Source: Tetrahymena elliotti 4EA (Eukaryota > Ciliophora > Oligohymenophorea > Hymenostomatida > Tetrahymenidae). Taken from it: a stretch of DNA of 30,570 nucleotides. The notes under the pieces were generated by a model. That model searched no databases, was not told where the DNA came from, and saw only the letters and a program-made list of their open reading frames with translations. Both the position numbers and the translations under genes were made by a program. Location of the stretch: assembly GCA_000231825.2 (NCBI GenBank), contig JH720295.1:2114738-2145307 (forward strand). Direction: 5' to 3'. Positions 1 through 12,800 of the stretch are shown here, piece after piece (position 1 is the stretch's first letter; every line of letters starts with the position of its first letter).

Positions 1-1580
1 CTAATTAAAATTAACAAAAATACTTAAATAAATATTGTTTAATTGTTTGATTTCTTTAATTAAAATTGATAATATAAATGTGATTTAAAACTAAATATGA
101 GTCAAATTGTGATTTTTTATAAAATGAGTTAATTTTTTACTAACAAAAAATAAAATTTTAATATGATGTTAAAATTAAATTTTTTATGGAAAGAGAAGCC
201 AATAAAAAGAAAAAATTTAAAAAAATATATATTATCTAATTTTTAATTCATTTTTAAAATATTTCTAAAATTTAATTTAATTTGTGAAAAGGAATTGTAA
301 AATATACTTTTTATCTATAGAGAGTATTCTAGAATATTTAAGATCTTTGAGGGCCTTTATTAAAATTAGAATAAATGAAATTTCTAGGAATGATAGTATT
401 AATACTGCTTATGTAGAAGAGTATATTTTGGAATAGTAAAAATATCCCTGTTTTTCTAAATTAGATAGAATCTAAGATAATGAAGTTCTTTTAGATGGAT
501 TGTAGACAACAGTTTAAAGTAGAAGATCATATACCTATCCCTACCTATTTATTACTTCTTCTTAAACTTAATGGCATTACTAAAAAGGAATTTCAAAATT
601 ATGAATATAATTCATTGCTTTCTTCAAGAGAACTTATTCCAATTTCTCAAAATTATCTAAAAGTGCAAGGCAAACACCAACTTAAAATATTTCACACTAT
701 TTATTGACCAATAAATAAATTAAATTTTTTTTTATTTTTATTTACTTAAAAAGTGTATTAGTAGTTCTATTCTATAAATTCTGGTGAAATATATCCTATG
801 GTTCCGCACTTTTTAAAATTATTTCTTTAATAACAATCTATCTTAAATATATTTACTGGCCCTTAAGCAGGAGTATAAATCTTCCAAAAATAATAATGAT
901 ATGGCATTCTTGTAGATTGATCAAAGTCAGCTAATTATAAAGTAATGATGATAAATATATTTTTAATTAGAATTATGAAATGAGAAAATAATACCAAGTT
1001 TGATAGTAGGTATATCAGGGCCATTTTCAAGGTAAAGAATATTTTCTAATTTGATATCCCTATGAACAATACCGTTGTAATTAAGATAGTTGACAACATC
1101 AATAATTTAAATTGCTAATTGCATTTTCTACTTTTGATTTAACAAGAGATTTTCTTTCTTGAGTTTATTTAAGAATTATTTCAAGTTGCCTATTAATTTA
1201 TTTATTATTATAAATAATTATCTTAGAATCTACAAACAATTTTTACCAGAGCATTTTTCTAATTCAAAAACAACAAAGTCATCTTCTTTTTAGACAGTCA
1301 AATAGAAAAAGTCATAGAGCTTTATGACAAGAGGCATTTAACAGTCTCTCATGATTCCAACTTCTAAGACTACTTCACTCTTTGATTTAATTTTTTAAAC
1401 CTTTAGTGCTACTTTTCTGTTCTCTACTTTGTTAAAAGCTCCCAATACTAAACCTTTAGCGCCAACTGATATGAATTCTAAGTTACTATCATACTTTGGA
1501 TTATTTTAGAGATATTTCAGAATCAATTCATATTGCTCAACTCCAAAAGGCTTTTCTTTTAAGGCTACGAAATTTTGCAT
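1..1580 (-). CDS. protein kinase, C-terminus beyond window edge
   Basis: Ser/Thr-type protein kinase domain under the ciliate code, 3' end beyond position 1. Exons 1580-1247, 1189-995, 930-746 and 696 to the edge; introns of 57, 64 and 49 nt, all GT...AG and phase-consistent. Visible motifs: glycine-loop region SVGAKGLVLGA (residues 38-48), lysine in VALKVQ (K60), HRDIKLENIL (HRD 154-156), metal-binding ADFDQS (DFD 178-180, Gly of DFG replaced by Asp), SPE in place of APE after GTIGYI, and a C-lobe ending in NPSKRTSLSQIL. The catalytic Lys, HRD Asp and DFx Asp are present, so it may be active. The start at 1580 has an in-frame TGA just upstream (1608-1610). After the kinase domain the frame stays open to position 1, but 1-300 is so AT-rich that it may contain another intron. 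Substrate and pathway cannot be read. The start lies 109 bp beyond the stop of the next kinase. Confidence 0.87.
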
Positions 1581-1689
1581 TAATTTTTAGAAAAATTACC
1601 CTTTCTATCAATAATAATAATAATTACATTATAAATTGTAATATGAATAATAAATGATTACTTGATTATACTATGAGAGTTATAAAATT

Positions 1690-3474
1690 TCACTTTTCTT
1701 TTTCTCCTAACTCTACAAAATATTTTTATGTAGTTAATTTAATTGTTCTGATTGCTACTTCAGTTAAGCCTAAAATTTATTAAATTGAAGTTAAAAAATA
1801 CCGAAATTGTAAGAATACTTTGTTGAACACAGAAAACAGATAGATATTCAGATATTGCTAATTCCTGAGAATGAAGGCAATTAGTAAATCTACAGCTGAA
1901 CTACGCTTCTCAAAATCGAAACTTAGACATTACTAAGCTACTAAGTAAATTGATGATAATCTATCAATCTAGTAATTAGTATAAATATTTCCCTATTTTA
2001 TTTCAAATTTATCCATGATTGTAGTATTACAAAAGTTAAATGTAGCTATATTATCTAGTTCTAATAAAACTAGACCAAGTGAAAAAATATCTGACTAAAT
2101 AATATAAATTAATAAAAAATGTTAGGATATTTTAAACAAATTTAAGGTTTTTCTGTAAAGAAATAATGCGAATTATTTTGTAAAAAGTTTTATAAATTAC
2201 TTCTTTTCTATGAATTCCTAATTCAACTTCTGGTGCAAAATAAGCCTATGTCCCCTTCTAAAAATTTAAGAAAAAAATTAAACTCTTGATTTTTCAAGAC
2301 ATCTTTACTCTTTTTGAAACTGTAACCCTAGATTTATTATTCTTGAGAGCTGAAGCGAAAGCTAGATCACCTTTAAAAATAAAAGTTGATAAAAATTAAC
2401 ATATTTAAAATAAATTTTTTATTTAAGAATGAATATTTATATAAATTTATTGATCATTCAAAGGTAGTATCTTAAATAAAATCTTATTGTAAAATATAAC
2501 ATATTACTTCAAAAATTAAAAAAGATAAATCAAAAAATAATCAAATTTCATTTTAGAGTATTATTTGAAAATCACTATTTAAGATTTTGAATTTAGCTTG
2601 CTTGTAAACAAATATGTACATTAAATCAAAATATTACATATTTTAACTGTTGGTGATTAATTCTTATCAAATTAAAGCAAGAAGTTTGATGGTTTTATGT
2701 CTCTGTGTAGAATATCAAATCTATGAAGATAAGCTATAGCATCTAACATTTGAATGACCATTATTTCCTTCTATTCTTATGTTGGAAGAGGGCACTTATT
2801 TAATCTGCATTCTTCAAAGTAAGTTTCAAGATTTTCTATATTTTAAATATTAAATAAGATAAATTATAAGCTAAACTCCAGTAAAATAACTATCAATGAA
2901 AACAATTTGTGTATCATATCAAAATTTATGATCATCTAGACAAAAATTTGTTAGATTTAACTATAATTTTAGATAGAAAATTTACGAAATACAAAAAATT
3001 ATTTTATAAAAATCATTAATCTTGAAGAATATTCTGTACATTCCTTTGGCTTTTTTTAGACCTTACTCCAAAATAGATGTTTTAATTTAAAAAACTTTAA
3101 AATAAAATTCTGTAATTTAAGTTAAATTTATAAGAAAGAACATCAATATCCTTATTTAAAAGTTACTTTATTTTTTAACTATAAAAAGTAATGGTTTTTT
3201 ATTTCAAAAATTATGAAAGTTATTCAGAGAAGATCATTCAAACTTAGTCTATCAAATAATTTAGTAGAATGATGATAAAATTTAATTTTTATGATACTTA
3301 CTAATCTTCTTCAAAGTTTTCTTGGTTTACCCGAGAGTTATTTAAATAATATCTCTGATTTTATGAATTAAAATGTAAATTAAAAGATCTATCATTACAA
3401 AATATTTAGTTAATTTAAGGATTCTTTGGTTTAAACTGATTATGTGGAGAATTAATTTATTAATAATTTTTCAT
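1690..3474 (-). CDS. protein kinase with degenerate N-lobe
   Basis: Second kinase of the tandem set. The start at 3474 opens a Gln/Asn-rich leader of about 57 residues (exon 3474-3302, donor GTAAGTATC at 3301). The N-lobe (about 3178-2800) has no recognisable glycine loop and its exon borders are unresolved; a probable Lys lies in SKVQKK. From about 3061 one frame runs unbroken to 2638 through LDAIAYLHRFDILHRDIKPS (HRD intact). Introns 2371-2637 (267 nt), 2258-2308 and 2095-2200 separate the following exons, all in phase. The activation segment starts KICDLAFAS, so the DFG position reads DLA. Then come GTQAYFAPEVE (APE), SDIFSLGLVLLEL (helix F) and CLSFDFEKRSSAVDLL (subdomain XI). The stop is TGA at 1690-1692. 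HRD Asp and APE are present while Gly-loop and DFG are altered, so activity is uncertain. Confidence 0.84.
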
Positions 3475-3696
3475 GAAAAAATGAATGTAATTTTTTTGTT
3501 TTTTTCATTAAAAAATGAATGATATTTATAGATTTGTTTTCATTTAATCTAAGCTATTGGGTGTTTTTTTTAATTGAAAGTACTTTTTATCATTTGTTCC
3601 ATTCAAGAATATGAATAGTATTTATCATCATTTTTTCATCAAAAATGAATAAAAGTACTTTCTTTATGAAATTAAAGAGATTTTTAATATTTTCAT

Positions 3697-4734
3697 TCAT
3701 TTAATAAAAAATATTGAATTAAGATAATGAAAAACATTAATTTTATTGATTTTTGAATGCAAATGAATATTTTTTTTTAAGTTCTAAAATGAATGAAATT
3801 GTTAAGGATTTATTTTTAATAATCTTGATAAAAAAATTGAAATTTAAAAGGGAATTATAGGGCTCCTTTCTAATTAAAAAATGGTGAAATAAAAAAATGA
3901 AAAAGAGTAAATATTAAAATTTTGTTTATTTTGATAAATATTGGATTTATCTCTTTGCTTTTCATTGAAATTTATATGAATGCTCAATAACAATTAAAAA
4001 AAGCAATCTAAAAACCTTAATAAAATCAATTAAAAGTGGTAAATGATATTTTTTAAGACTTAAACTTTTGATCTTCTTTAATGAAATGATACAAAGTTTA
4101 AAAAAGGAGATTTTGAATCAAAATTACTTTAGCAGAACTCTTATTCTACTACAAAGAACACTTTATCTTCATTCTTCTAATTCTTAATTTTGTTTGAAGA
4201 AATTTATAATTTGCCTACATCATTAATCTCTTCATCTGAGTCTTCATTCAATGTCAAAAAGAAGCAATTCTAAACCCTTACGATATATTTACTGTAAAGG
4301 TTATTAAGTATTTCATATTCATTCATCACAGAATTCATTCCACCTATATCGTCACTATCACATTCAACCACTTTGAGGGCTACAATTTACCCAATTTTGG
4401 TATTCTTTGCTCTTAAAACAAATGCAAATGCTCCATTTCCTGCATATGCGAACTCTGTATAATGTTTTTGCTAATCCTCCATGAGTTCGAAAAAACTCTT
4501 GATACTGATCTTTTTTACACTACAATTTTTAATTAATGGAGCAATTTCTTTGATATTTTGCTTAACACTCATCTCTATATTGATTTTATAATTAACTTTC
4601 TTAGTTTTATACTAAACTTTTTCCTACACTCTTTTATTAACTTTGCTAAATACAGCTTTTTTCTTAATTAAAAGATTAACTTCAATATACTAATTCCTAT
4701 ACTTAAAAAAGAAGGGTTCTATTCTATTTATCAT
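3697..4734 (-). pseudogene. truncated protein kinase (N-lobe only)
   Basis: An open frame of 345 codons starts at 4734, with an in-frame TGA immediately upstream. After about 115 basic residues it reads a good kinase N-lobe: glycine loop GNGAFAFV, lysine in IVALKVV, an acidic helix-C region (NEYEILNNLYSKYIVRV) and hinge FFVVEQEFC. No HRD, DFG or APE follows. Below about 4080 the frame dissolves into low-complexity, Phe/Asn-rich sequence and ends at TGA 3697, and I found no C-lobe in any frame before the next gene at 3474. The simplest reading is a truncated member of the local kinase array. It could instead be a regulatory N-lobe protein, or the C-lobe could lie beyond a very large intron, but the neighbouring kinase has its own hinge segment, which argues against that. 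Confidence 0.6.
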
Positions 4735-6997
4735 TCAAAGGGTGAATCATTCTAATATATTCATATAAACTGTAATTTTTTAGCTACCTTTCCATAGCAA
4801 ATAACATTAAGTTTGAATTAAAAAATCCTATTAAAAAATGAAGACAATTTCTACTACTCATAATAAAAATAAAAATATTTTTAATTTCCCTTTTAAACTA
4901 AAGGAAATATGATAGTTAGTACTATTAGCAAAAAAATAAATTTTTTTAAAATTAAATAAATGGACTTATTGAGATGATAATTACATATTAATTTCATCTA
5001 AACCTAAAACCTTTTCAACATTTTGATTGAAATATTTTTTTTATTTCTCTTTATTTGAATTAATTTAACTTTTCCTTTGATTATTTTATTAAATATCTTA
5101 TATATATTTGTTTTTCTTTAAAGAAATAAATCTATTTATAAATAAAACAATTGAAGGTTTATTTTGAGTAACTCTACTATTTAATTATTATATTTCTCAA
5201 GATTTTTGATAAATGTTGGGTTTATTTGTTAACTATATTCAATTTTTATTGAATATTCAACGAATTATTACCCATTTTGAGATGTTAGTTTTAAAACATA
5301 AATCAATTGCATACAAATCTAATTTAAAAATTTTAAAGTAAGTTCTACTTATCTCAAGAATCATTCAAACTTAAACATATAATTTTACTAAAAATAAATT
5401 AAAACTAGAATCAATATACTTTTCTATTAAATTTTAATAATTTATCATAGAAAGCTTAAATTCTCTTTACAACAGATAAAGTATTGGTAAGTTAGAGAGG
5501 AAAATATTTACAATTTTCAAAAAATTTTTTACTACCCCATTACATTTTTCTAAAATTTGATGATTTAAAGAGATGATTAAAGAGTGAAAGAAGATAATAT
5601 TTTCTTATTTTTATAGTAGGAAATTTATTTTATTAGTATATTCTAAGTTTTTAATATGACATAAAATAATAAAAAAGATATTATACTAGGGGAGATAATT
5701 TCTGTGCATCAATTAAACATAAAAAAATGAACATGAATTATCACTTTTTAAATATTTGAAATTAAATATTATTTTAATTTCGTCACCTGGGATTTGCATG
5801 ATTTTTAAAAAAAAATATAAAATTCATTCATTACTCAAGAATTAGAAAAAATAAATTAAAGCAAGAAAGTTCATAATTTGTGGAAAATTAAATAAAATAA
5901 ATGGAAAGAATAATGCATTGCGAAATTAAACTTTAATATAATAGTTCATCAACAAGCAATTTTTGGAAACACTCAAAGAAGGCACTAAAGGAATCTTTTG
6001 ATTACTAAAGGCAATATATTAAATTTAATTGAATTTGGGCTATTACCACTTTTTTTAAAAATCTCCTCATATACTTTTAGCTATATTAAATATTAAAATT
6101 TAAAAAAAAGAAAAATGTAATGAATATTAAAAATAAAAATGAATTTATTTTATATTTTGCAGAATAAAAGTAATAATCAAAAAATTGCATTATTTTGTTT
6201 GCTATTTAGAATGGGATTAAATTTCATAATTAAAATTAGTTAAAATATAAAAATGAATATAAAAAGATGTTATTTGAAGATTTAATAAAAATGACTCTAT
6301 CAAAGTATTTTATTTATGATTATTAATGTTTATTATTTTAATTTTACTAAATTATTTATCAGATTTATTAGTAAAATATTAGAACATTTTTATAATTTAT
6401 ATGATAAATTTAGATTTATTTATGTAGAAGTTATACCAGTCAGTTTTAAGTAAACAATGAATTAAATTGTTTAATTTGGAGTGAAATTTGTTATTGTAGA
6501 AATTTCGATGCTTAATTCACATACAATCATGAATATGGATGGATCTTTTACATGTTATTATTTCATAACTTTTTTAAAATATTTATTTTTTTTAATTTTA
6601 TATTTTAGATTTTATTTTAAATAAACAAAAAATTAAAATTAAAAAATAAATGAGTCAATAAAATTAAGATTCATAAAAAACTGGTGAAACATTGAAAAAT
6701 AGAGAGAAGGTTATTCATAAAAACACTAAACATTATCAAATTTATTTAACTTTGGTAAAATAAAATTGAATTTACATAAACTAATAGCAATTTATTTCTT
6801 AAAAATCCTAAAAATATAACAAGAGGAAAATATAGAAACCAGGACAAATAGGATAGTAGAATTGAGAGTTTATAATATTACTGGGGATTTTTTCTTTATT
6901 TTATAAAATATTTTTTCTAAACTAATAATTTTTATTTCTTAAATTTTATTTGTTACCATATTATAAATACAAAAAAATATCTCAAATATTATAATAA
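4735..6997. other. AT-rich intergenic DNA
   Basis: About 2.3 kb of highly AT-rich sequence between the kinase cluster and the next candidate gene. No conserved motif seen. One 43-codon plus frame at 5901-6032 has some coding character, and an overlapping minus frame near 5980-6090 does too, but neither has an exon partner or recognisable product. Confidence 0.5.
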
Positions 6998-7710
6998 ATG
7001 TTTATCATTTGTAAAAACTTCAATGAATTAGTTTTTTAATCAAAAACAATAGAAGATTTTTTAAATAATTATCAAAAGTTTATTAGTAAAAAATCAAGAA
7101 ATGAATTTTAACAAATGAAAGGTGAATTAATTTAAGTTAAAACTTATTATAAACATATCAATTTACCATTTTTTATTGTTGTTTATTTTTGATATATAGT
7201 AAAATCCATCAATCAACTTAATTTAAGAAAGCAATTAGAAATATTAATGAAGGATAGAACAAGACAAAATAAATATAAATACATATCTGAATTTATGAAG
7301 AATGAATCACTATACAAATTAAATAGAACTCATTTAACTAAATTTCCTTTATTTTTAATCTATTTTTAGTTATTAAAATATCAATTAAAAATAAATCAAG
7401 CTTTTTTATCTTTTTAATTAATTTAAATTAATAAGCATTCTTAATTTCATATTTGCTTAATGATTTAATAATGGAAGTAGAAGAGGTATTAGAAAGCTAT
7501 ACACAGTATGTGATAATATTAATATTCCTATTTTTAATGAAAGCTGATGATCTTTCTAATTTTGAATTATATATACTTAAACATAATAAGTAGGAATTAT
7601 CATTAAATGATGTATTGTCAATTCTATAGTATATGAGGAATTCAGTTAAGGATGATTTAAGGAGACTACTTATTTAATTATTTTCAATAAATTCTTTAAA
7701 TATATTGTGA
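6998..7710 (+). CDS. small hypothetical protein
   Basis: I do not recognise this product. Exon 1 begins at ATG 6998 and runs to 7121; an intron with GT...AG ends (7122-7199, 78 nt) joins it in phase to an exon from 7200. That exon reads as a charged, helical protein (for example LRKQLEILMKDRTRQNKYKY) and without further splicing ends at TGA 7513, giving 145 residues. Its last 40 codons are AT-rich and unconvincing. A second frame starting at ATG 7471 (79 residues, stop at 7710) also looks coding (SLNDVLSILQYMRNSVKDDL), so a further intron probably joins the two; I could not place it with canonical borders. It lies alone between two gene-poor stretches. Confidence 0.4.
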
Positions 7711-8398
7711 TCATTATAAGTTTTTTGTGTGCTAAACTATAATTTTTTTTGTATTGATAAAATATAATAAATATTTTAAATCAAATTAAAAATTAATAAT
7801 AGAAAGAAATTAAGTAGCACAATTAAATGATTTAAAATGAGGAATTGTTGCTTTTTAATAAATATATTTTATACATTTTATTATGTTTTTATAAATACAT
7901 ATGAATATTTATCTATTATTTTCTTTCATTTAAGAATTAAGATTTAATTTATGTCAGTTTTTAAGGGACGAATATTATAGAATTGACAGTATATAAAAAT
8001 AATTGAGATAATTAATAGCTTTTCTTTTTTATTATTAAAAATTGATATATATTAAAGATGTCTAATACCAATTTTTGTATTATGTATTTAAATTATTGTT
8101 GAAAAATTTGTTATGTTATGAAATTGATTTATTGGGGGTAAAAAATTAATTTTATGATGTTATAAAATATTATTATTTATTTAGGGTTATTTTAGAAAAT
8201 ATTTTTTTTAATTAAAATGTAAATTGTTGAGTGTAATTATTCGGTATTCTTAAATAAATGGAATATAATGGATATTTATTTTATTCTTGGATTGGATAAT
8301 GTTACATTTTATTTTTAATGGCAGAATATGGATAATTATCCAAATATTGTATATTATATGAATATATGTTCTAAAAAATTATATAATATTATTTATTC
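7711..8398. other. AT-rich intergenic DNA
   Basis: No gene, RNA or repeat that I can support. A minus-strand frame stays open through here (to TGA 7926) but its composition is low-complexity. Confidence 0.45.
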
Positions 8399-8796
8399 TC
8401 AGTTTAATTATGATTTATTTGATTGTTCTTTTTTCAGTTACCAAGTTTCCAGCTTTGAAAATAATTACTCCATAAAAAAATTTTTTCTTATTAATTTGAT
8501 ATTTCTTATTTTGAAAAAATTACATCCTAACTTGATAATGTTTTACTGTTGCAAGTTTCTTGTCATATACAGTACTTTAAGTTTTTAAATTATCTTCTTT
8601 AATTAATTAATTTTGACTAGAAATAGATGAATTATTATGATTTATCTTAATTTTCATTATCAGAATTATCATCTTAAAACAAGGAACTATCTAAAGAAGG
8701 TGATTAATCAAAACTCATTGAAGATGATTTAGAGCTATCTTCATGATTACTATCTAAAGAATCTTTTTAAATATTCAAATTCTTAATTTAATTCAT
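8399..8796 (-). CDS. small Ser/Asp-rich hypothetical protein
   Basis: I do not recognise this product. Exon 1 (8796-8618) encodes about 60 residues rich in Ser, Asp, Asn and Gln, with runs such as SNHEDSSKSSSMSFDQSPSL that look like a disordered, phosphorylatable region. A 43-nt GT...AG intron (8575-8617) joins in phase to an exon starting YTVYDKKLATVKHYQVRM. The 3' end is unsettled. As written, the frame passes a homopolymer pair (A7T6 on the plus strand, 8474-8486) and stays open into low-complexity DNA. A one-base change there would give a basic helical end with TGA at 8399-8401, the boundary used here. The opposite-strand frame at 8328-8588 overlaps the second exon and is the alternative. 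Confidence 0.4.
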
Positions 8797-9873
8797 TTTT
8801 TTATTAACTTAATATTTTTTATTAATTTATGATTTAGATATATTTTGATACATTTAAACTCAGTTTAATCATAGAAAATAGAAATTTAAAATATATTAAT
8901 TATTAATTCTACAATAATATAAATAAATCAAGTAATAATTGAGATAGTGAAGCAATCAGAATAGACAAGTTTCATAGAAAATTGCAATATTATCTCAGAA
9001 TTTGATATACTTCTTTGTAAATTTATTGTCTATTTAATATATTTTGAACATACATCATAATTTATTCCTAACTAATAACTTTTTTAATTATATCAAAATC
9101 TCCATAAAAATTGAGGAAAGACAGAATTTAAAAAATATAAATAAATCAAAAGATAAATGGTGAAAGTAGAAATAAAGGTAGTTTTTATTGATAAATGAAA
9201 AAAATAATTTTTTAATAAAGTAAATTTAAGAAAGAAATTGAGTTAAAAGAAGGGTATATGAAAGGCTATAAACAAAGTTCATATAAACAATATTTATATA
9301 ATATGTAATGATATAAGAATGTTATATAGATTTATGATGATAGTGATTATTTAACATTATAATTACATTTAAATAGTTATTGAAATTATATTTTTACTGT
9401 TTTATTATGGTTTATTCCTTAATAATTATTTATATTTATTCTACTCTTTCTATGAAATAATTTAAGTTTTATTTGTTATATAAGCTCCACCTAAAAGTAT
9501 CTACTAACTAATTTTATCTATAATGGTTATCTTTTAACTATAAAGCCAGATATAATCTATTTATTTTTTGTTTATTTGAGAATTTGTTATGTAGATTCTA
9601 CAGTTTATTAATTTTACTTTATGCTGTCTTTAAACTCATAATTAAAAGATTAACCATTATACTATAGTAGGTATAGTTATTGATTTTTTTTATTAATATA
9701 TTGTAAACTAAGTACATTTATAATGATTTTAAAGGAATAAGTCTGTTTTTATGGAAATGTTTTTCATGATTTTGTCTTTGTTTATGATGCTCTCTCTATT
9801 CAACAATACTTGAGCAACTCATTTTACTTTTTATTATGGATTAAAAATACGCATCTGATTCTTGAAAGTGAAA
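8797..9873. other. intergenic region or 3' extension of the pseudokinase gene
   Basis: Just downstream of the pseudokinase stop (9874) the same minus frame remains open for about 270 codons, to TGA at 9055. Its first 40 codons look coding (REHHKQRQNHEKHFHKN at about 9740-9790); the rest becomes increasingly low-complexity. No other gene is visible. Confidence 0.4.
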
Positions 9874-12800
9874 TCAATTTATTTTGATAATAGGTTAGCT
9901 GCTTGGACCTGATGCTGAATAATAATCTGATTCTATTGGTTGATCATTTACTTTCACTTTAAGGGAGTTTTATATGGTAGATTAAGATTTAATTTGCAAG
10001 TTATTATTTAAATTACTGTTATATTACTGGCTCATTGAAAAGCTGTTTGTGTTGTAGTTGTTATTATGATTGCCACCGCTGCTTCCATTATTATTAAAAT
10101 TATTATTTAAGCTACTACTATTATGATAAGCATTCACATTTACACTATTCAGCTAGTTATTCAATTAGTTTGTAGGCATCTTTTTAAATGAGAAATTATT
10201 GTCTCTATTATCCTAATGCGCTTGAGGAGAAGGAGGGAGAGATACCATTTCACTATTTGGATAATCTGAAATTTCCAAAATTTACTTCATCTTAAGTTCT
10301 ATAAACTACAAATTATCTTAAATTTATTCATCATCCTTTTCACCATCCTCTAATAAAAAAACAAAAAATAAATTATTGTTTATCTAAATTAAAATTAAAA
10401 TGTAAAGTAGTATCTTTTTTTTTAAAGGATTTATTTTATTAAAAATAAATGTTAAAAATCGAAATCATTTTTTAATAAATTAGCTATAAAAAACTATCTA
10501 ATTTCTTCTTTGAAATATCTAAATAGCTCTAAAAACTCCATAATGAATTAGATTAAATTTACTCCCAAATTCTACTTAAATTTTGATTGAATATTTCTTT
10601 AAAGAGCTTATAATAATATTAAGTGGAGTATTTGTTTTTTAATTATTTTAAGAAGATAAGTCTATCATAGTTTAATTAAAGGTATATTTAACATTTAAAT
10701 AGCAAGTTTACCTAAAACAGAGTTAGCAATAATGATAGCTGCTTGAGGATTAGGTTGTATGAAATTAAAAATTTAAGAATTGCTAAAAGATTTATCATCA
10801 ACAAATGATTAATTATCATCTACAGAGAGCATTTTTATGTAAGAGACTTTACTTCCTGTTGTAGCTCCTCTTGTGAGTTTTGGCATGTTTGTTGGGGTTT
10901 TTAGACTTTTCTATTTTACATAACAACAAAAAAATAAACAAAAGCAAAATTTCTTGATAAAAATATATTCTAAAGAAAATTATACATTAGGTTGTAAACG
11001 ATCCATGGGAGAGTGGGGATCAATTCTCTTGCTGATTTCATCAGGATTTAGGTCTCTGATAGACGTACTAGATGGAGAAGGAAGGAATTTGGAGTTCATA
11101 TACTATTTTAATCAATAAATAAATTTTATATGATTGATTCAGACTATTATTTTATTACTTTGCCCTTGTTTGTGGCTCCATCACTTTTTTGGGACTTAAA
11201 TGATTTCAGTTCATGCTTTTTTTTTTAATTTGGGTTTAGATTTAAGATGGTTGATTTAAGTAATTACATATTAAGTGTTATTGGTAGAATTTCCACTAAT
11301 TTCATATAGCTTTGAATTAGCTCTACCTCCTTTTCTAGATAATTGAGATGTTTAAGAATATATTGTTTTATCTTTCATAGAAACTTATAATTGAAGACTC
11401 CTTTCTTCTTGTTCAGCATCTAATTATTTTTATTTCGTTTCAATTCAATCATTATTCTCTTTAATTATTTACCTTTTAAAAATTTGTGCTTCAATAGTTC
11501 TGCAGCTGTAAGTCTATTTTAAATATTAAGATAAATTTACTACTTTTTTTTTTTGAGTTAATATACCTCTTTGAAGGATCAATTTGTAGGATACTATTTA
11601 GGAAATCTTAGAAATCTTTTTTGATTTTTAATGGGATCTAAAATTTTTCTTTCAAGAAAAACAAATTAATTGATTTTAGTTGAATCAGCTTAAAAAATTA
11701 CAATTATTCTTTAAAGTGTGAGTGATTTCTTCCCTAGTCATTAAATCTCCTGTTTTGAGTACCCATGGATTTCCAGCCATCATCTTAATATAAATTGAAC
11801 TGTAAATGAGTATAATATTAATAATATTAAGTACTTCTAATAGTACTATCCCTGCACTCCAAATGTCAGATTTTGTCGTTAACTCGTTTCTCAAAAGTGT
11901 TTCTGGAGCACTGCTTGTAGATTTTAAGTAATTCATGACCTATGGGGATTTTTTGAAAATATTCAAATCAGTTATTTTAATGATAGCGTCATTATCTATC
12001 AGCACATTTGAAGCTTTAAGATTGCTTTTTTTATGTAAAAATATTTAAGTAAAAGAAAATCTAATATGAAAAGTCTTATTAGAAATTGATTAAATTTTGC
12101 TAAATTTGATGATTAATATTAAATTTTATCAATAATTTCAATTTTATTAAAGATAAATCTAAATTATTTATTTGGGATGCATTTTTTACCTGATTTTTTT
12201 GTAAAGTAAATTAAAATTAATAATTGAAGAAATTTGGCTGGATTTATTCATTAGCTGCTGGGTTTTCTTCAATTTAACATAAAAATTTTTTTGATTTGCT
12301 TGCTAAAAAGCTAATTTTGTCAAAAGGGAAAGATTTAAAAGATTTTCTATACAGATTATTGAAATTTATTAATTAGTAGAAAACTATAAAATCATTTTAC
12401 CCATGGACTAGACCATAGCTATGAAGAAAATCTATTCCCCTAAAAATCTGCCTAGCAAATATTGTAATGAGTTTTTCTTAAAAATTGTTAAAACTTTAAA
12501 TAATCTTCTGAATTGATTCTCCGCTGATGTGTTCATAGACAACATCAAGTCCATTTTCTTACTAATAAATGCAATAACATCTGCAAAGATTTTAGCATTT
12601 CTAAGAAGCTTCAATCCATTTCTATTCAATAATCTAATCAAGAACAAACCCCTCTGCAATTTATTCCTTTTTGTACTTTAAAACAAAGAATTCATAATCA
12701 TTAAAATCTATGTTTTATTTTTTAATTTAATTACTGTTTTAACTGCATAAAGATGTCCTGTATGTTAATGAAGGGCACCGCAAGTGTTTCCATTTGGATC

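Noticed and set aside
495..707. A 70-codon standard-code plus-strand ORF, extendable to 375 in the ciliate code
   Set aside because: It is antisense to the C-lobe of the first kinase (NPSKRTSLSQIL lies on the minus strand here), so the plus frame is a shadow.
5901..6032. A 43-codon plus frame with some coding look
   Set aside because: Short, unconserved as far as I can tell, with no splice-compatible neighbour; an overlapping minus frame looks equally good.
11685..11936. An 83-codon ORF ending NNCNFLS as a complete protein
   Set aside because: It is kinase exons of the pseudokinase read through two introns (11784-11834 and 11649-11701); splicing restores EMMAGNPW and the C-lobe.
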